Source of the DNA: Dehalococcoidia bacterium
GTDB lineage: Bacteria; Chloroflexota; Dehalococcoidia; Lucifugimonadales; UBA3495
Length of the DNA: 46,107 nucleotides
Assembly: GCA_022450395.1 (NCBI GenBank)
Contig: JAKUQE010000024.1
Location: 1-46,107, forward strand
Direction: 5' to 3'
Shown: piece by piece, positions 33,891-42,435 of the stretch
Position numbering within the stretch: position 1 is the stretch's first letter
Layout: each line of letters starts with the position of its first letter
Notes under the pieces: model-generated
The model's database searches: none
What the model saw: only the letters and a program-made list of their open reading frames with translations
Told to the model about the DNA's origin: nothing
Translations under genes and position numbers: made by a program

Positions 33891-35315
33891 CTAACCGAAC
33901 TGAAATTCTGACGTCGTGGCGATGAATTGAAGCATCTCACCGGTGCGTTGGCTAAAGTTTTCCCGCTCTGATTCGGTCCCATGGCGAAGCTCCCCGCCCG
34001 CCTGGACGTGGGCAACCAGTTCGCTTCGGGTTTCCTCGGCGATCGTCAACGGCCCGGTCAGGTCCAGGCATCCATCGACGAATTCTTCGGGAGGAATGGA
34101 GTCGGATCGGTCCATCAGCCGGCCGATGATCGACTTGACCCCCGGCAGACCAGTGTCGCCCAAAAGCCCGGCGGCAAAGTTGATGCGGTCGATGAGGGTG
34201 CCGCTGTTGATCCACTCGGCGCCGGTATGCCATCCCTCCACCGTGGGCGGGTTCAGCAGGTCCATGCCCATGTACTTGGGCTCCATGGCCACGAAGAACA
34301 GTCCCGGCTGGGGCGAGGTGTGATGGCCCACCATGCGAAGAGTGCCGATAACGACCTCCGCCGGGCTCTTCACCTTGGCGTAATACACCGATTCCGACTT
34401 GAAGAAATCGGAAGTAAACAGGGCCTTCAGCATGGCTTTGATCTCGTATCCCGAGTCGAAGTAGGCTTTCTCCAGTGTATTGATGGCTGCCAAGTCTCTA
34501 GGTTGGGACTGGCGCCAGGATGGGACGGGAGGCTCGTCGGCCACGAAGAAATCGTACATCTTCCTGGCGATGAACCGGGCAGTAGCCGGCTGCTTACAGA
34601 TGATATCGATGATGTCCTCGCCGTTCCAGGGGCCGGTTTCGCCGAGAAATGTCTTGTCCTCGTGGTCGTGGTCCGCCGGATCGTAGCGGAATTCGAATGG
34701 AGTCCTCCCGTAAGGGAAGACCGGGATGGTGGGAGCCAGGTTCCAGCCGGTGAAAGCCCGGGCGCATGCCTTCACGTCGTCCTCGGTGTAATTGAGTTCC
34801 CCGTCTTTGCCCACCCCCATGGAAAAGAGCTCCAGCAGCTCCCGGCCATAGTTCTCGTTTACCGCTGTCTTGTGGCTTTCGATATTGTCCAGGTAATAGA
34901 GCATCGCCGGGTCTTTGGACAGCATCAGGATCAGGTCCTGGAAGTTGCCCATGCCTTGTTCCCGGAACTTGTCGATCTGGATGGTGGTGGTGCGGGCGTT
35001 GTCCACTTTGTTGTCGCCGGAGCAGAAGATGGTGTGCCAAAACAGGGACATCTTCTCCTGTAATTGATACCGGTTGTTGATCATCCGGTAGACCCACTCG
35101 GTCTGACCGGTCTCTACGGCAACTTTGTCGAAGTATGAGGGGTACGCCCGGTACATCAGGTCTTCGTCGATGCCGGGAGCATCGCCAACGTTCAATAGTT
35201 CTTCCACCACGTTGTCGTATCCCTGGGCCACCCTTGCTTCCACCTCGTCACGGCTGGCCCCGAAACCGGCGCGGCGAAGCAGATGGGCCATTAACGCGAT
35301 CTCACGGTCAGCCAT
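33891..35315 (-). CDS. DUF1800 family protein
   Basis: A 474-residue DUF1800 protein. It starts with the family hallmark AHLLRRAGFGASRDEVE, then QEKMSLFWHTIFC, GRELLELFSMGVG, YTEDDVKACARAFTGWNL, and NPPTVEGWHTGAEWI. No signal peptide is seen. DUF1800 and DUF1501 genes occur next to each other in many bacteria; their biochemical role is not established. ATG 35315 has AAGGAG six bases upstream. It is divergent from a flavin oxidoreductase. Confidence 0.92.
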   Translation of the reverse strand: MADREIALMAHLLRRAGFGASRDEVEARVAQGYDNVVEELLNVGDAPGIDEDLMYRAYPSYFDKVAVETGQTEWVYRMINNRYQLQEKMSLFWHTIFCSGDNKVDNARTTTIQIDKFREQGMGNFQDLILMLSKDPAMLYYLDNIESHKTAVNENYGRELLELFSMGVGKDGELNYTEDDVKACARAFTGWNLAPTIPVFPYGRTPFEFRYDPADHDHEDKTFLGETGPWNGEDIIDIICKQPATARFIARKMYDFFVADEPPVPSWRQSQPRDLAAINTLEKAYFDSGYEIKAMLKALFTSDFFKSESVYYAKVKSPAEVVIGTLRMVGHHTSPQPGLFFVAMEPKYMGMDLLNPPTVEGWHTGAEWINSGTLIDRINFAAGLLGDTGLPGVKSIIGRLMDRSDSIPPEEFVDGCLDLTGPLTIAEETRSELVAHVQAGGELRHGTESERENFSQRTGEMLQFIATTSEFQFG

Positions 35316-35608
35316 GGTTCACTCCTTGGACGGGAATGGGGAATGATATTTTTCAGCGTTGATAAGCTGGTGGATCTGTGCGTGTGCGTCGAGGCACGAT
35401 CGGCCATGTGACCATAATTTCGTTACTCAGGCCACCATTAAATAGGGTCGTTTGGCCCCTGTCAATCATTCCGGTGGACAAGGCCTATCATGGGAAGTAC
35501 CATTGGCCCACTACACTGGAAGGTATCGAGGCTGGGCTAACACCGTCCACGGCGTCTTTAGGCTCGCATCTGGGCAAGCATGCTGGCTCCATATCGAGGA
35601 GTAAGTCG
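35316..35608. other. intergenic region between DUF1800 and flavin oxidoreductase
   Basis: About 293 bases divergent to both genes. No additional gene is supported. Possible -10 words are AAATAGGG at about 35445 and TACACT near 35512, both without good -35 elements. Confidence 0.4.
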
Positions 35609-36715
35609 ATGAAAGCGTCCTATTTCGGCCCCATGGGATATTCTCAACGCCACGAATTCCCAGACGGCTGGCCGATTCCCCCGGCTTACCACGACCCGGA
35701 AACTTCGGTGCGGAGCTATCAGGAAGGGATGGAAGAGTGCGAGTTCGCCGAAGAGATGGGCTTCGAGTGGATCAGCTTATCCGAGCATCACTACTCCGGC
35801 CGTATCGCCACCGGAAATCCGGCGGTAATGGCGGCGGCGGTGGCCGAACGGTGCAAGAAAGCGAAGATCGCCATCTTGGGGCAGTTGTTGCCCCTTAACA
35901 ACCCGGTCCGAATAGCCGAAGAGTTGGGCATGTTGGATAACCTGACCAACGGGCGTCTCATCATCGGCTTCTTACGAGGCACGCCCAACGAGGACCAAAC
36001 CTACGGCGTGAACCCGGCGGAAGGCAGGGGCAGACTGTTGGAGGGCATGGCCCTGGTCATCAAAGCGCTGACCGAGCCCCAGCCCTTTTCTTGGGAAGGG
36101 CGGTATTACCAATTCCGCACCGTGTCGGTCTGGCCGCGTCCCGTCCAGCAGCCGCTGCCTCCAGTCATCGTGGCAACCCGAAGCGACGACACCGTCGAGT
36201 ACGCCGCCGCTCACCGGCTGGGACTGGGTATCTCTTTCATTCCAGTGGACCAGATGGCGAAGGTCACCGGTAAGTACTACCAATGGTGCCAGGACGCCGG
36301 ATGGAAACCCGAGCCTGACCAGGTGGTCTACCGGGGGAGTATCTATCTGGCGGAAACCGACCGGCAAGCTGACGAATGGTTGGAAAGCAGGCGGAGCGCG
36401 GCTCCGGCCCGGGGTGGTATCGCGATGGTAGGCAACGTGCCGGGAGCGGTCCAGGCGGCCCGGGCCGGCCAGGAATTCGACTTGCGCAGCGTCCTCGCCG
36501 GCAGCGCTACCGGGGATGTGGCCGGGCCCGCGCGGGCGCTGAGTTTCATGGGTGGTCCTGACACCGTTGTCGAGCAGATTAAAGCGTTTCACGACCAATG
36601 CGGCGCCGGAGTCGTTGATCTATTCTTCCAACAGCCCGGCGTCGACCACCGTGGCGTGATGAAGCAGCTTGAGTTGTTCGGCAGGGAAGTACTACCTCGG
36701 ATCAAAGAGTTTTAG
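35609..36715 (+). CDS. LLM-class flavin-dependent oxidoreductase
   Basis: A 368-residue luciferase-like monooxygenase. Features are MKASYFGPMGYS, FAEEMGFEWISLSEHHYSG, AKIAILGQLLPLNNPVRIAE, GRLIIGFLRGTPNEDQTYG and FSWEGRYYQFRTVSVWPRP. It probably uses FMNH2 or F420H2. The frame is open from 35378, but ATG 35609 has AGGAG seven bases upstream and begins the homology. It is only moderately similar to the paralogue at 21228. An α/β-hydrolase and a carboxymuconolactone decarboxylase-like gene follow on the same strand. Confidence 0.92.
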   Translation: MKASYFGPMGYSQRHEFPDGWPIPPAYHDPETSVRSYQEGMEECEFAEEMGFEWISLSEHHYSGRIATGNPAVMAAAVAERCKKAKIAILGQLLPLNNPVRIAEELGMLDNLTNGRLIIGFLRGTPNEDQTYGVNPAEGRGRLLEGMALVIKALTEPQPFSWEGRYYQFRTVSVWPRPVQQPLPPVIVATRSDDTVEYAAAHRLGLGISFIPVDQMAKVTGKYYQWCQDAGWKPEPDQVVYRGSIYLAETDRQADEWLESRRSAAPARGGIAMVGNVPGAVQAARAGQEFDLRSVLAGSATGDVAGPARALSFMGGPDTVVEQIKAFHDQCGAGVVDLFFQQPGVDHRGVMKQLELFGREVLPRIKEF

Positions 36716-36733
36716 TCCCCTCACCCCGCCACC

Positions 36734-36788
36734 GATCCCTCACCCCCGGCCCCTCTCCCGCCGGGAGAGGGGCCGGGGGTGAGGGATC
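36734..36788. repeat. 55-base perfect hairpin
   Basis: Two 27-base arms (36734-36760 and 36762-36788) pair perfectly around one C. The arms contain CCCTCACCCCCGGCCCCTC. It lies 18 bases after the flavin oxidoreductase stop and 30 bases before the hydrolase ATG, with no T-run. It may attenuate transcription between the two genes or be a mobile palindrome. Confidence 0.9.
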
Positions 36789-36818
36789 ACTGTGTATTAA
36801 CTCGGTCAAGGACGATTC

Positions 36819-37607
36819 ATGTCGGAACAGGAATTCACTGAGGGTTATGTTGACGTAGACGGGTTCCGGATCCGCCACCGGCAGGCCGGACAGGGCGAGA
36901 CCGTTGTGATACTGGACAGTTCGGTGTGGGGCTGGTCGCCGCTGAACGACGCACTGGCCCAATCGTATCGAGTGATCGTGTTTGAAGTGCCGGGGATGGG
37001 CTCATCATCGCCGAATTCCACCTCCGGGTCTGTGAAGGACCTGGCCAACACCATGGCTCAAGCCGCCGCGGCGGTGGCGCCCGGCAGTTTCACCCTCATC
37101 GGCACGTCCTTCGCCTCCAACGTCGCTCTATGGCAGGTCCTGTTGACGCCTGATCCCATAGAAGCCCTGGTGCTGATCTCGCCCACGGCGATCAAGCCCG
37201 TGTCTGACTCATCCTCTGGAACTCCGGAGGAATCAAAGGCGCGGCTGTTCACCCACCCGGAAAACGTACCAGAATTGCCTTTGGGAGATCCGGCGATTCT
37301 CACCAAGGAACAGGCTCTTGCGCTCCGATTGGGCGGGGCAACCCACGATAATGAGGTCGAAGGTAAGCTTGGGGACATCCGGTGCGCCACTCTCATCGTC
37401 TTCGGCTTGGCGGACAAGACCGTGGAGTCAGCGGCGGCGGCCATATACCGGGAGAAAATTCCCAACAGCAATGTTTCCATCGTGTACGACGCGGGACACG
37501 TGATCGTGGCGGAGCGGCCCGAGGCTCTGATCGACGCGGTATCCGACTACGTGGAGCGCCGCGAGACTTTTATCGTCGGCCGCCAGCGCCGAATCATCAA
37601 CCCGTAA
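36819..37607 (+). CDS. α/β-hydrolase family protein
   Basis: A 262-residue α/β-hydrolase fold protein. The nucleophile elbow is GTSFAS (Ser about residue 94). The acid is probably in FGLADKTVE and the histidine in DAGHVIVAE. The oxyanion-side motif near the start, HGxG in many relatives, is replaced by LDSSVWGWSP. It probably cleaves an ester, lactone or C-C bond. The N-terminus MSEQEFTEGYVDVDGFRIR is complete. Between a flavin monooxygenase-like gene and a carboxymuconolactone decarboxylase-like gene, it suggests catabolism of a cyclic or aromatic compound. Confidence 0.85.
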   Translation: MSEQEFTEGYVDVDGFRIRHRQAGQGETVVILDSSVWGWSPLNDALAQSYRVIVFEVPGMGSSSPNSTSGSVKDLANTMAQAAAAVAPGSFTLIGTSFASNVALWQVLLTPDPIEALVLISPTAIKPVSDSSSGTPEESKARLFTHPENVPELPLGDPAILTKEQALALRLGGATHDNEVEGKLGDIRCATLIVFGLADKTVESAAAAIYREKIPNSNVSIVYDAGHVIVAERPEALIDAVSDYVERRETFIVGRQRRIINP

Positions 37608-37632
37608 AACAGTAATACTGAGGTGATTGAAT

Positions 37633-38181
37633 ATGGTCCGCGTGCCTTATGTATCTCGAGAAGAATTGGACGCCGAGGGGCAGCAGATCTATGACAAGAT
37701 TCGCCAAGACCGGAACACGGAGGAAGTTGGCCTGCAGTTCAGGGCTTTGCTGAACAGTCCCCAGGCCGCCGGCCACCTGACCTCCTTGGGCGCCTCGCTA
37801 CGCTTCCGGAGTTTCTTGCCGGAGAACCTGAAGGAGTTGGCGATCATCCTGGTGGCCCGGGAGTGGAACAGCGATATCGAATGGACCGGCCACTCCATCT
37901 TGGCGGCCAAGGCCGGGGTCAGCGACGCCTCCATAGAAGCGATCCGTACTCACCGGACTGCCGAAATATTGAGCGGGGACGAGGCGGTGATTTCCCGGTT
38001 CGTTCACGAGATGATACAGGACAAGCAGGTGTCGGATGGGACTTATGCTGATGCGGAGAAACTGGTTGGACAGCGGGGGGTTGTTGACCTGACGCTGACG
38101 GTTTCTTATTACAGCGCGTTAGCCTTGGCCCAGATCGCTCTGCAATTGGAGATGGGTCCGGGAAGGGTGTCTACGCTGTAG
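37633..38181 (+). CDS. carboxymuconolactone decarboxylase family protein
   Basis: A 182-residue AhpD-like all-helical protein. The core is LKELAIILVAREWNSDIEW then GHSILAAKAGVSDASIEAI. The CxxC pair of peroxidase-type AhpD is absent, so a decarboxylase-like or binding role is likelier. ATG 37633 is favoured over the TTG at 37627, since GAGGT then lies eight bases upstream. It starts 25 bases after the hydrolase stop and is the last gene of this operon. Confidence 0.9.
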   Translation: MVRVPYVSREELDAEGQQIYDKIRQDRNTEEVGLQFRALLNSPQAAGHLTSLGASLRFRSFLPENLKELAIILVAREWNSDIEWTGHSILAAKAGVSDASIEAIRTHRTAEILSGDEAVISRFVHEMIQDKQVSDGTYADAEKLVGQRGVVDLTLTVSYYSALALAQIALQLEMGPGRVSTL

Positions 38182-38390
38182 GGACTTGGTCCTGTTGGAA
38201 GCCTGGGCTTGAGGTCACTTGCGCAGGCTCTGATTTTCAAGAAGGTAGATGTGAGTCACCCCCATCCCCTCGTCCTTCTACCGAGGGATCAGGGCAGGCT
38301 CTAACCTTCCCCCGTCGAGGGGCCGTGACTTAGAACCCCTCAAAACTGAATTGTTTTGGGGCAACTGACTCTTTTACCTCGAAAGTCGAG
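38182..38390. repeat. degenerate palindromic repeat, family A
   Basis: About 209 bases without a gene. 38251-38325 contains CACCCCCATCC and CTCTAACCTTCCCCCGTCGA, the words of the family A element, but with deletions and an interruption. A second weak palindrome CTCGAAAGTCGAG is at 38378-38390. Confidence 0.6.
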
Positions 38391-38552
38391 CTAATCGCTT
38401 AACTCCGGGATTCGCCGCGTCAACTCCGCCCAGTCATCGGTAATAGTGTCGCGGATGAGAGCTTTGACCTGGGTGAACACCTGTTCGGGCATTAATCCCA
38501 TCACGACCCTGGTCCACATCTCCCGGTCATCGTATCCCAGCATAGTGAACAA
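38391..38552 (-). pseudogene. C-terminal tail of hemerythrin-like gene beyond the amber codon
   Basis: After TAG 38553-38555 the same minus-strand frame stays open for 53 codons, with protein-like sequence LFTMLGYDDREMWTRVVMG and DDWAELTRRIPELSD, ending at TAG 38391-38393. Related hemerythrin-like proteins have a similar helical tail. A Trp codon (TGG to TAG) is the simplest ancestral residue. Confidence 0.7.
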
Positions 38553-39029
38553 CTAGCGGATGAACTCGGGGTTACGTTCGGGCGGCACGCCCGCGGCCAT
38601 GCCGCCGACTATCGCGGATTGCTCTTCAAAGGAAGTACGTTCCTTCAAAATTGGATAGAGATACTCGTCTTCTTTATCGAGGTGAATCCTTAGGACTGCC
38701 GTCAGCGCCGCGGTCTCCCTTGCCGCGACAAGGGCGCTTGATGCGGCGGTGATTTTAGCCAGGCCCTCGGTCATCGTGTCGAACTCATGGTGATCGTGGA
38801 GGTACCCCTGCGCCACCAACGGCGCTACTTTGTCCATGGCCGGAAACACCAGCCTGTCTTCACCGTCCGCATGCCACTTCAATACCTCGCTAAAAAAACG
38901 GAGGCGCTCCACGACCGGCGCCAAGTCACCATCCTCTGCGGCAGCCTTGTAAGCCGCATCGTCAATGATTTGCATGTCATTGCGGAATGCGCGGTGAAAC
39001 GGAACTATAACATCAAGCGGCATTACCAT
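38553..39029 (-). CDS. hemerythrin HHE-domain protein, ends at a premature amber codon
   Basis: A 158-residue helical-bundle protein with metal-ligand motifs FHRAFRND (His), LKWHADGEDRLVFP (His/Glu), HDHHEFD (His) and RIHLDKEDEYLYPIL (His/Glu). These fit a non-haem di-iron hemerythrin-like site for O2 or NO sensing or storage. The frame stops at TAG 38553, but continues in frame for 53 more codons to 38391. I place the start at ATG 39029, where GGAG lies 11 bases upstream; the open frame begins at TTG 39068 without a binding site. Confidence 0.8.
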   Translation of the reverse strand: MVMPLDVIVPFHRAFRNDMQIIDDAAYKAAAEDGDLAPVVERLRFFSEVLKWHADGEDRLVFPAMDKVAPLVAQGYLHDHHEFDTMTEGLAKITAASSALVAARETAALTAVLRIHLDKEDEYLYPILKERTSFEEQSAIVGGMAAGVPPERNPEFIR

Positions 39030-39339
39030 AGCAGTTCTATCTCCATTTAGTGTGAAATACGCCCCCAAGCAGGTTGCTCGGCCACCAACATGTTTTATTG
39101 GGCGAGTTCCAACAGGGCGGTGTGAGTATAGGGTAGGCTGGGACGCGGATCAAACTAAGCCTGACACCCTATCGGGGCAGCCGATTGAGTTTTGAGGCAT
39201 CGGCTGCTTTGGGGCAAAGCCCCGTCGAGAGGGAAGGGATTTTTCCTCTCCTCCTTTAATGGGGAGTGTCAGAGTAGGGGTTACGCCGCCTGCGCCAATA
39301 CCATGGAGTATCGGCGCTTAGGTCCCTGCGGGAATGTCC
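39030..39339. repeat. intergenic region with degraded family A repeat
   Basis: No gene is supported. 39150-39175 holds AAGCCTGACACCCTAT with partial dyad symmetry to ATAGGGTAGGCT upstream, similar to about 13451-13481. 39218-39280 carries CCCCGTCGAGAGGGAAGGGA and a second C/G hairpin, a decayed family A unit. Confidence 0.55.
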
Positions 39340-42300
39340 TTAATCGGAGATAATCTCTCCCGCTTTAAGACGTTCCAGATATACATTCACCGTATTCGCG
39401 GCTATCGCCAGCCCGGCGCCCTGGATGCCGCCGCTCACGGTCTTAGCATCCACGATACCGGCCACGTCTCCGTAGAGATTGAGCACCGGGCCTCCGCTGT
39501 ACTCCCAGCCTAGCGGGACATTGATCTGCAGCCAGCGGATGTTGCGGCCCGCGTCGATCTTCAGGTCTGAAACCACCCCTGAAACCAACTTGATCTCATC
39601 GGGGGACGTGGTGTAACCCAAGGCGAATACTTCCGACCCGGCTTCGACCTGTCCGACATCAGCCAGCTCCAACCAGGAAAGGCCGCTGGCTTCAATTCTG
39701 ATTAACGCAAGATTCCGAAGCAAGTCTCGGCCCACAATCTGACCGGCATGGGTGCTCCCGTCTCTGAGCGACACGGAAACTACTTCAGAATCGCGGGTTA
39801 CGTGATTGTTGGTGAGAATCAAGCCGTTAGGGTCGATGATAAACCCGGAGGCAGTGGCCTCTCCGGCCTCGATTCGCACGATCGCCGCGCTGGCCTGGCC
39901 GATGGTGTCCTCTTGCGTCAGCGGCGCGCGGGAGCCAGTCTCAGGAATGAACACCGACGCCTGATTCACCTCCACTCCTCGCTTTCTGGGCGCCCACCGG
40001 GGAGCCAAATCTAAGCTATCGTTGTCGGTCAATCGGTTGATCTGGTCCCCGACGCGGGACATTGTATATATCTCCCAATCCTTATGCTTGCCCCCGGAAG
40101 CGAAAATTATGCGGCGGCCATCCGGCGACCATGACGGAGATGTATCCTCAACCCGGTTGGACGTGAGTTTTCGAACGTCGGTGCCGTTGGATTTCATCAG
40201 ATATATCTCGCTGTCCCCATCCTGACCGGAAATGAACAATATCTCGGCGCCATCGGGAGACCAACGAGGGTGGCTATCCGGGCCGGGCCGGCGGGTTAGC
40301 CTGGTCATCTCCCCACTGGATATCCTCACCATGTAGATCTCAAGATTACCGTCTCTGTCCGACGCGAATAGGAGGCTCTCTCCGTCGGGCGACCAGGCGG
40401 GGTTTTGGTCCACTGCTGGGTGGTCGGTAATTCTTACCGGGTTACCGCCGTCAACGTCCATCACGTATATCTCGCCATTCCCGTCGACGTTGGACGCATA
40501 GGCTACCCGGTTGCCGTTGGGTGACCAGTCTGGTTCCGAGTCAACTCCCGAATCGGTAAGCAAGACGTCCCAGATCCCGTCGTCGTTGGTGGAGACGATG
40601 TAGCGGCTATCGAAAAAGTCGAAGTCGGAAACTATACGCCTTCCGTCCGGTGACCAGGAGAACGCCACCGGGGCCGCTCCAGTGGTGATCCGGCGCACCC
40701 CGCTTCCGTCCATGTTCATCACGTACACGTCAAGCTGGCCGTCGTTGCGGTCCGAGATGAACGCGACATGGTCCGGCTCTATGGTTAAAGCGGCCTCCCC
40801 AGACCGGATGAGGTTGTTCTGTCTGGCCATCGCTTTGACCGCGTTTACTTGGTTGACGGGAGTGTCCCCTGAGGAAAACAATCCGTCGATGTCGATGGTC
40901 CCAATGTCCTGGTTCAGCGTCCAGGTTATATCCAATCCGGAGATACGGTTGCCAAACCGGTCAACCCCCGCCGCCACGTACTGCTGGCTCATACCCATGC
41001 CGATGGCTACCGCATCTGGAGCAACCACCACCCGGTCCAAAGGTCCTGGAACAACGGTTACCGCGACTGTGGCGGTCAGCCCGCCTGGGCGGATGACAGC
41101 CTGGATGGCGCTTGGATAGGTGCGCGCCAATTCCCCGGCAGTCAGTATGTTGGCGGAAGAGATGGCGCCTGCTTTGGGATCTTCCACCGACCAGATGATA
41201 CCCGAGGTAGGGGCTACGTTTCCGTATTGGTCTACAACAAGGGCTTCCAGCGTGACCAGCTCTCCGGCGGCCACCAATACGGCGGGAATAGTCACCTTGG
41301 CTGGAGGCTCAGGATTCACCGTGATGGACGCGGTAGCCTCTACGGAAAGAATGGCGGCTGTCACCCCGTTTTCGTAGAAGCCGGCGACGTTGCCCGCGGT
41401 CACCAAGCCGCTGGCGCTGATGGTTCCGATACGGTGGTCGATGCGCCAAGTCAATCGGGCGTTGGGGAGGGGATTGCCGTAGACGTCCACTGCCGTGGCC
41501 GTGAATTCCTGGCTTTCACCGATGTTCAACTTGACCGTATCCGGCTTTAGCCGGACCTCAGTTAACACTCCGGGCTCGATTGTAACGTCGGTCGTGGCGG
41601 TCTTAGTGGCTGGTCCCTGAGTGACCACGGCTTTTATCGCAGCTTCATATTGTCCGGCTTTGGTGCCGGCCGTGAATAATCCTACCGCATTGATCTGTCC
41701 CGCCGAATCTCCGGCGGAAAGTTCGCTGGCTAATCCGGAAATCACATTTCCGAACCGGTCAAAGGCCGTGACTGTGAACTGTTCAGATCCCGCCGCGATC
41801 ACGTTCGGGTTGGATGGCTCTAAAACGATTCGATGCAACAGGCCGGGCTCGACCACTATCGTGGTGGTGGCCAGGGCGGTGGAGGTATCATCCCCCGTCT
41901 TGGCTATCGCTAGGGCTACTTCGTACGTTCCAGCCTTAACGTATTGATGGGATACGGTTTCGCCGGTCAGGTTGGTTGCGGCAGACTCTCCGTCTCCGAA
42001 GTCCCATCGAAAGTTGTCGGCATTCAACGACAGATTAGTGAACTGGACGCTCAAAGGAGCTTGGCCTGCGGTGACACTAGCTGTTAGAGCCGCCTGTAGA
42101 CCGGCGCCGGACTGGCTACCGGAAGCCGGTGACTGAGATGGGCTTGACCCAACCTCCGGCGTGGAAACCACAGTGGCGGTGGGCAGCACTTGGGGCGTGG
42201 GAGTTGGGTTGGGCTTCTGCTCTTGGGCCGGGGTTGGAGTGGTACCGCCGGCGTCCGTTGACTTGTCACCATCGACCTCGGAGGAAGGAGTGGTCGATTC

Positions 42301-42435
42301 TTCCCCTTCAGTCGTATCGCCCGAGTTTTCATCGGACCGAAATGGAAGGCCACAGCCAGCCAGAATCAGCAGTAATAGGAACGACCAGCCCAGCAGCTCA
42401 AGCCTACCAGGGCACCTCGCCTTCAACATCGTCAC
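39340..42435 (-). CDS. large lipoprotein: PKD, Ig-like, PD40 propeller and trypsin-like domains
   Basis: A 1031-residue exported protein. The signal ends in the lipobox LILAGC (about residue 28). A Thr/Pro-rich linker (36-115) leads to a PKD domain with FRWDFGDGESA (about 116-200). Four or so bacterial Ig-like units follow (200-555), each with a phrase such as SQQYVAAGVDRFGNRISGL. PD40/TolB-type propeller repeats (560-800) have WSPDGRRIVF-like motifs. The last about 190 residues are a trypsin-like HtrA-type domain with LTNNHVT (His) and YSGGPV (Ser). The position of the catalytic Asp before LALIRIE is Asn. It may be a catalytically weakened surface protease or a binding protein. Confidence 0.85.
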   Translation of the reverse strand: MTMLKARCPGRLELLGWSFLLLLILAGCGLPFRSDENSGDTTEGEESTTPSSEVDGDKSTDAGGTTPTPAQEQKPNPTPTPQVLPTATVVSTPEVGSSPSQSPASGSQSGAGLQAALTASVTAGQAPLSVQFTNLSLNADNFRWDFGDGESAATNLTGETVSHQYVKAGTYEVALAIAKTGDDTSTALATTTIVVEPGLLHRIVLEPSNPNVIAAGSEQFTVTAFDRFGNVISGLASELSAGDSAGQINAVGLFTAGTKAGQYEAAIKAVVTQGPATKTATTDVTIEPGVLTEVRLKPDTVKLNIGESQEFTATAVDVYGNPLPNARLTWRIDHRIGTISASGLVTAGNVAGFYENGVTAAILSVEATASITVNPEPPAKVTIPAVLVAAGELVTLEALVVDQYGNVAPTSGIIWSVEDPKAGAISSANILTAGELARTYPSAIQAVIRPGGLTATVAVTVVPGPLDRVVVAPDAVAIGMGMSQQYVAAGVDRFGNRISGLDITWTLNQDIGTIDIDGLFSSGDTPVNQVNAVKAMARQNNLIRSGEAALTIEPDHVAFISDRNDGQLDVYVMNMDGSGVRRITTGAAPVAFSWSPDGRRIVSDFDFFDSRYIVSTNDDGIWDVLLTDSGVDSEPDWSPNGNRVAYASNVDGNGEIYVMDVDGGNPVRITDHPAVDQNPAWSPDGESLLFASDRDGNLEIYMVRISSGEMTRLTRRPGPDSHPRWSPDGAEILFISGQDGDSEIYLMKSNGTDVRKLTSNRVEDTSPSWSPDGRRIIFASGGKHKDWEIYTMSRVGDQINRLTDNDSLDLAPRWAPRKRGVEVNQASVFIPETGSRAPLTQEDTIGQASAAIVRIEAGEATASGFIIDPNGLILTNNHVTRDSEVVSVSLRDGSTHAGQIVGRDLLRNLALIRIEASGLSWLELADVGQVEAGSEVFALGYTTSPDEIKLVSGVVSDLKIDAGRNIRWLQINVPLGWEYSGGPVLNLYGDVAGIVDAKTVSGGIQGAGLAIAANTVNVYLERLKAGEIISD

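Noticed and set aside
33981-35063. 360-residue plus-strand frame opposite DUF1800
   Set aside because: It is antisense to a confidently assigned DUF1800 gene and lacks domain features.
38553-38555. TAG in the hemerythrin-like gene as pyrrolysine or programmed read-through
   Set aside because: Nothing in the window supports pyrrolysine machinery, and other genes here end in TAG. Mutation or sequence error is simpler.
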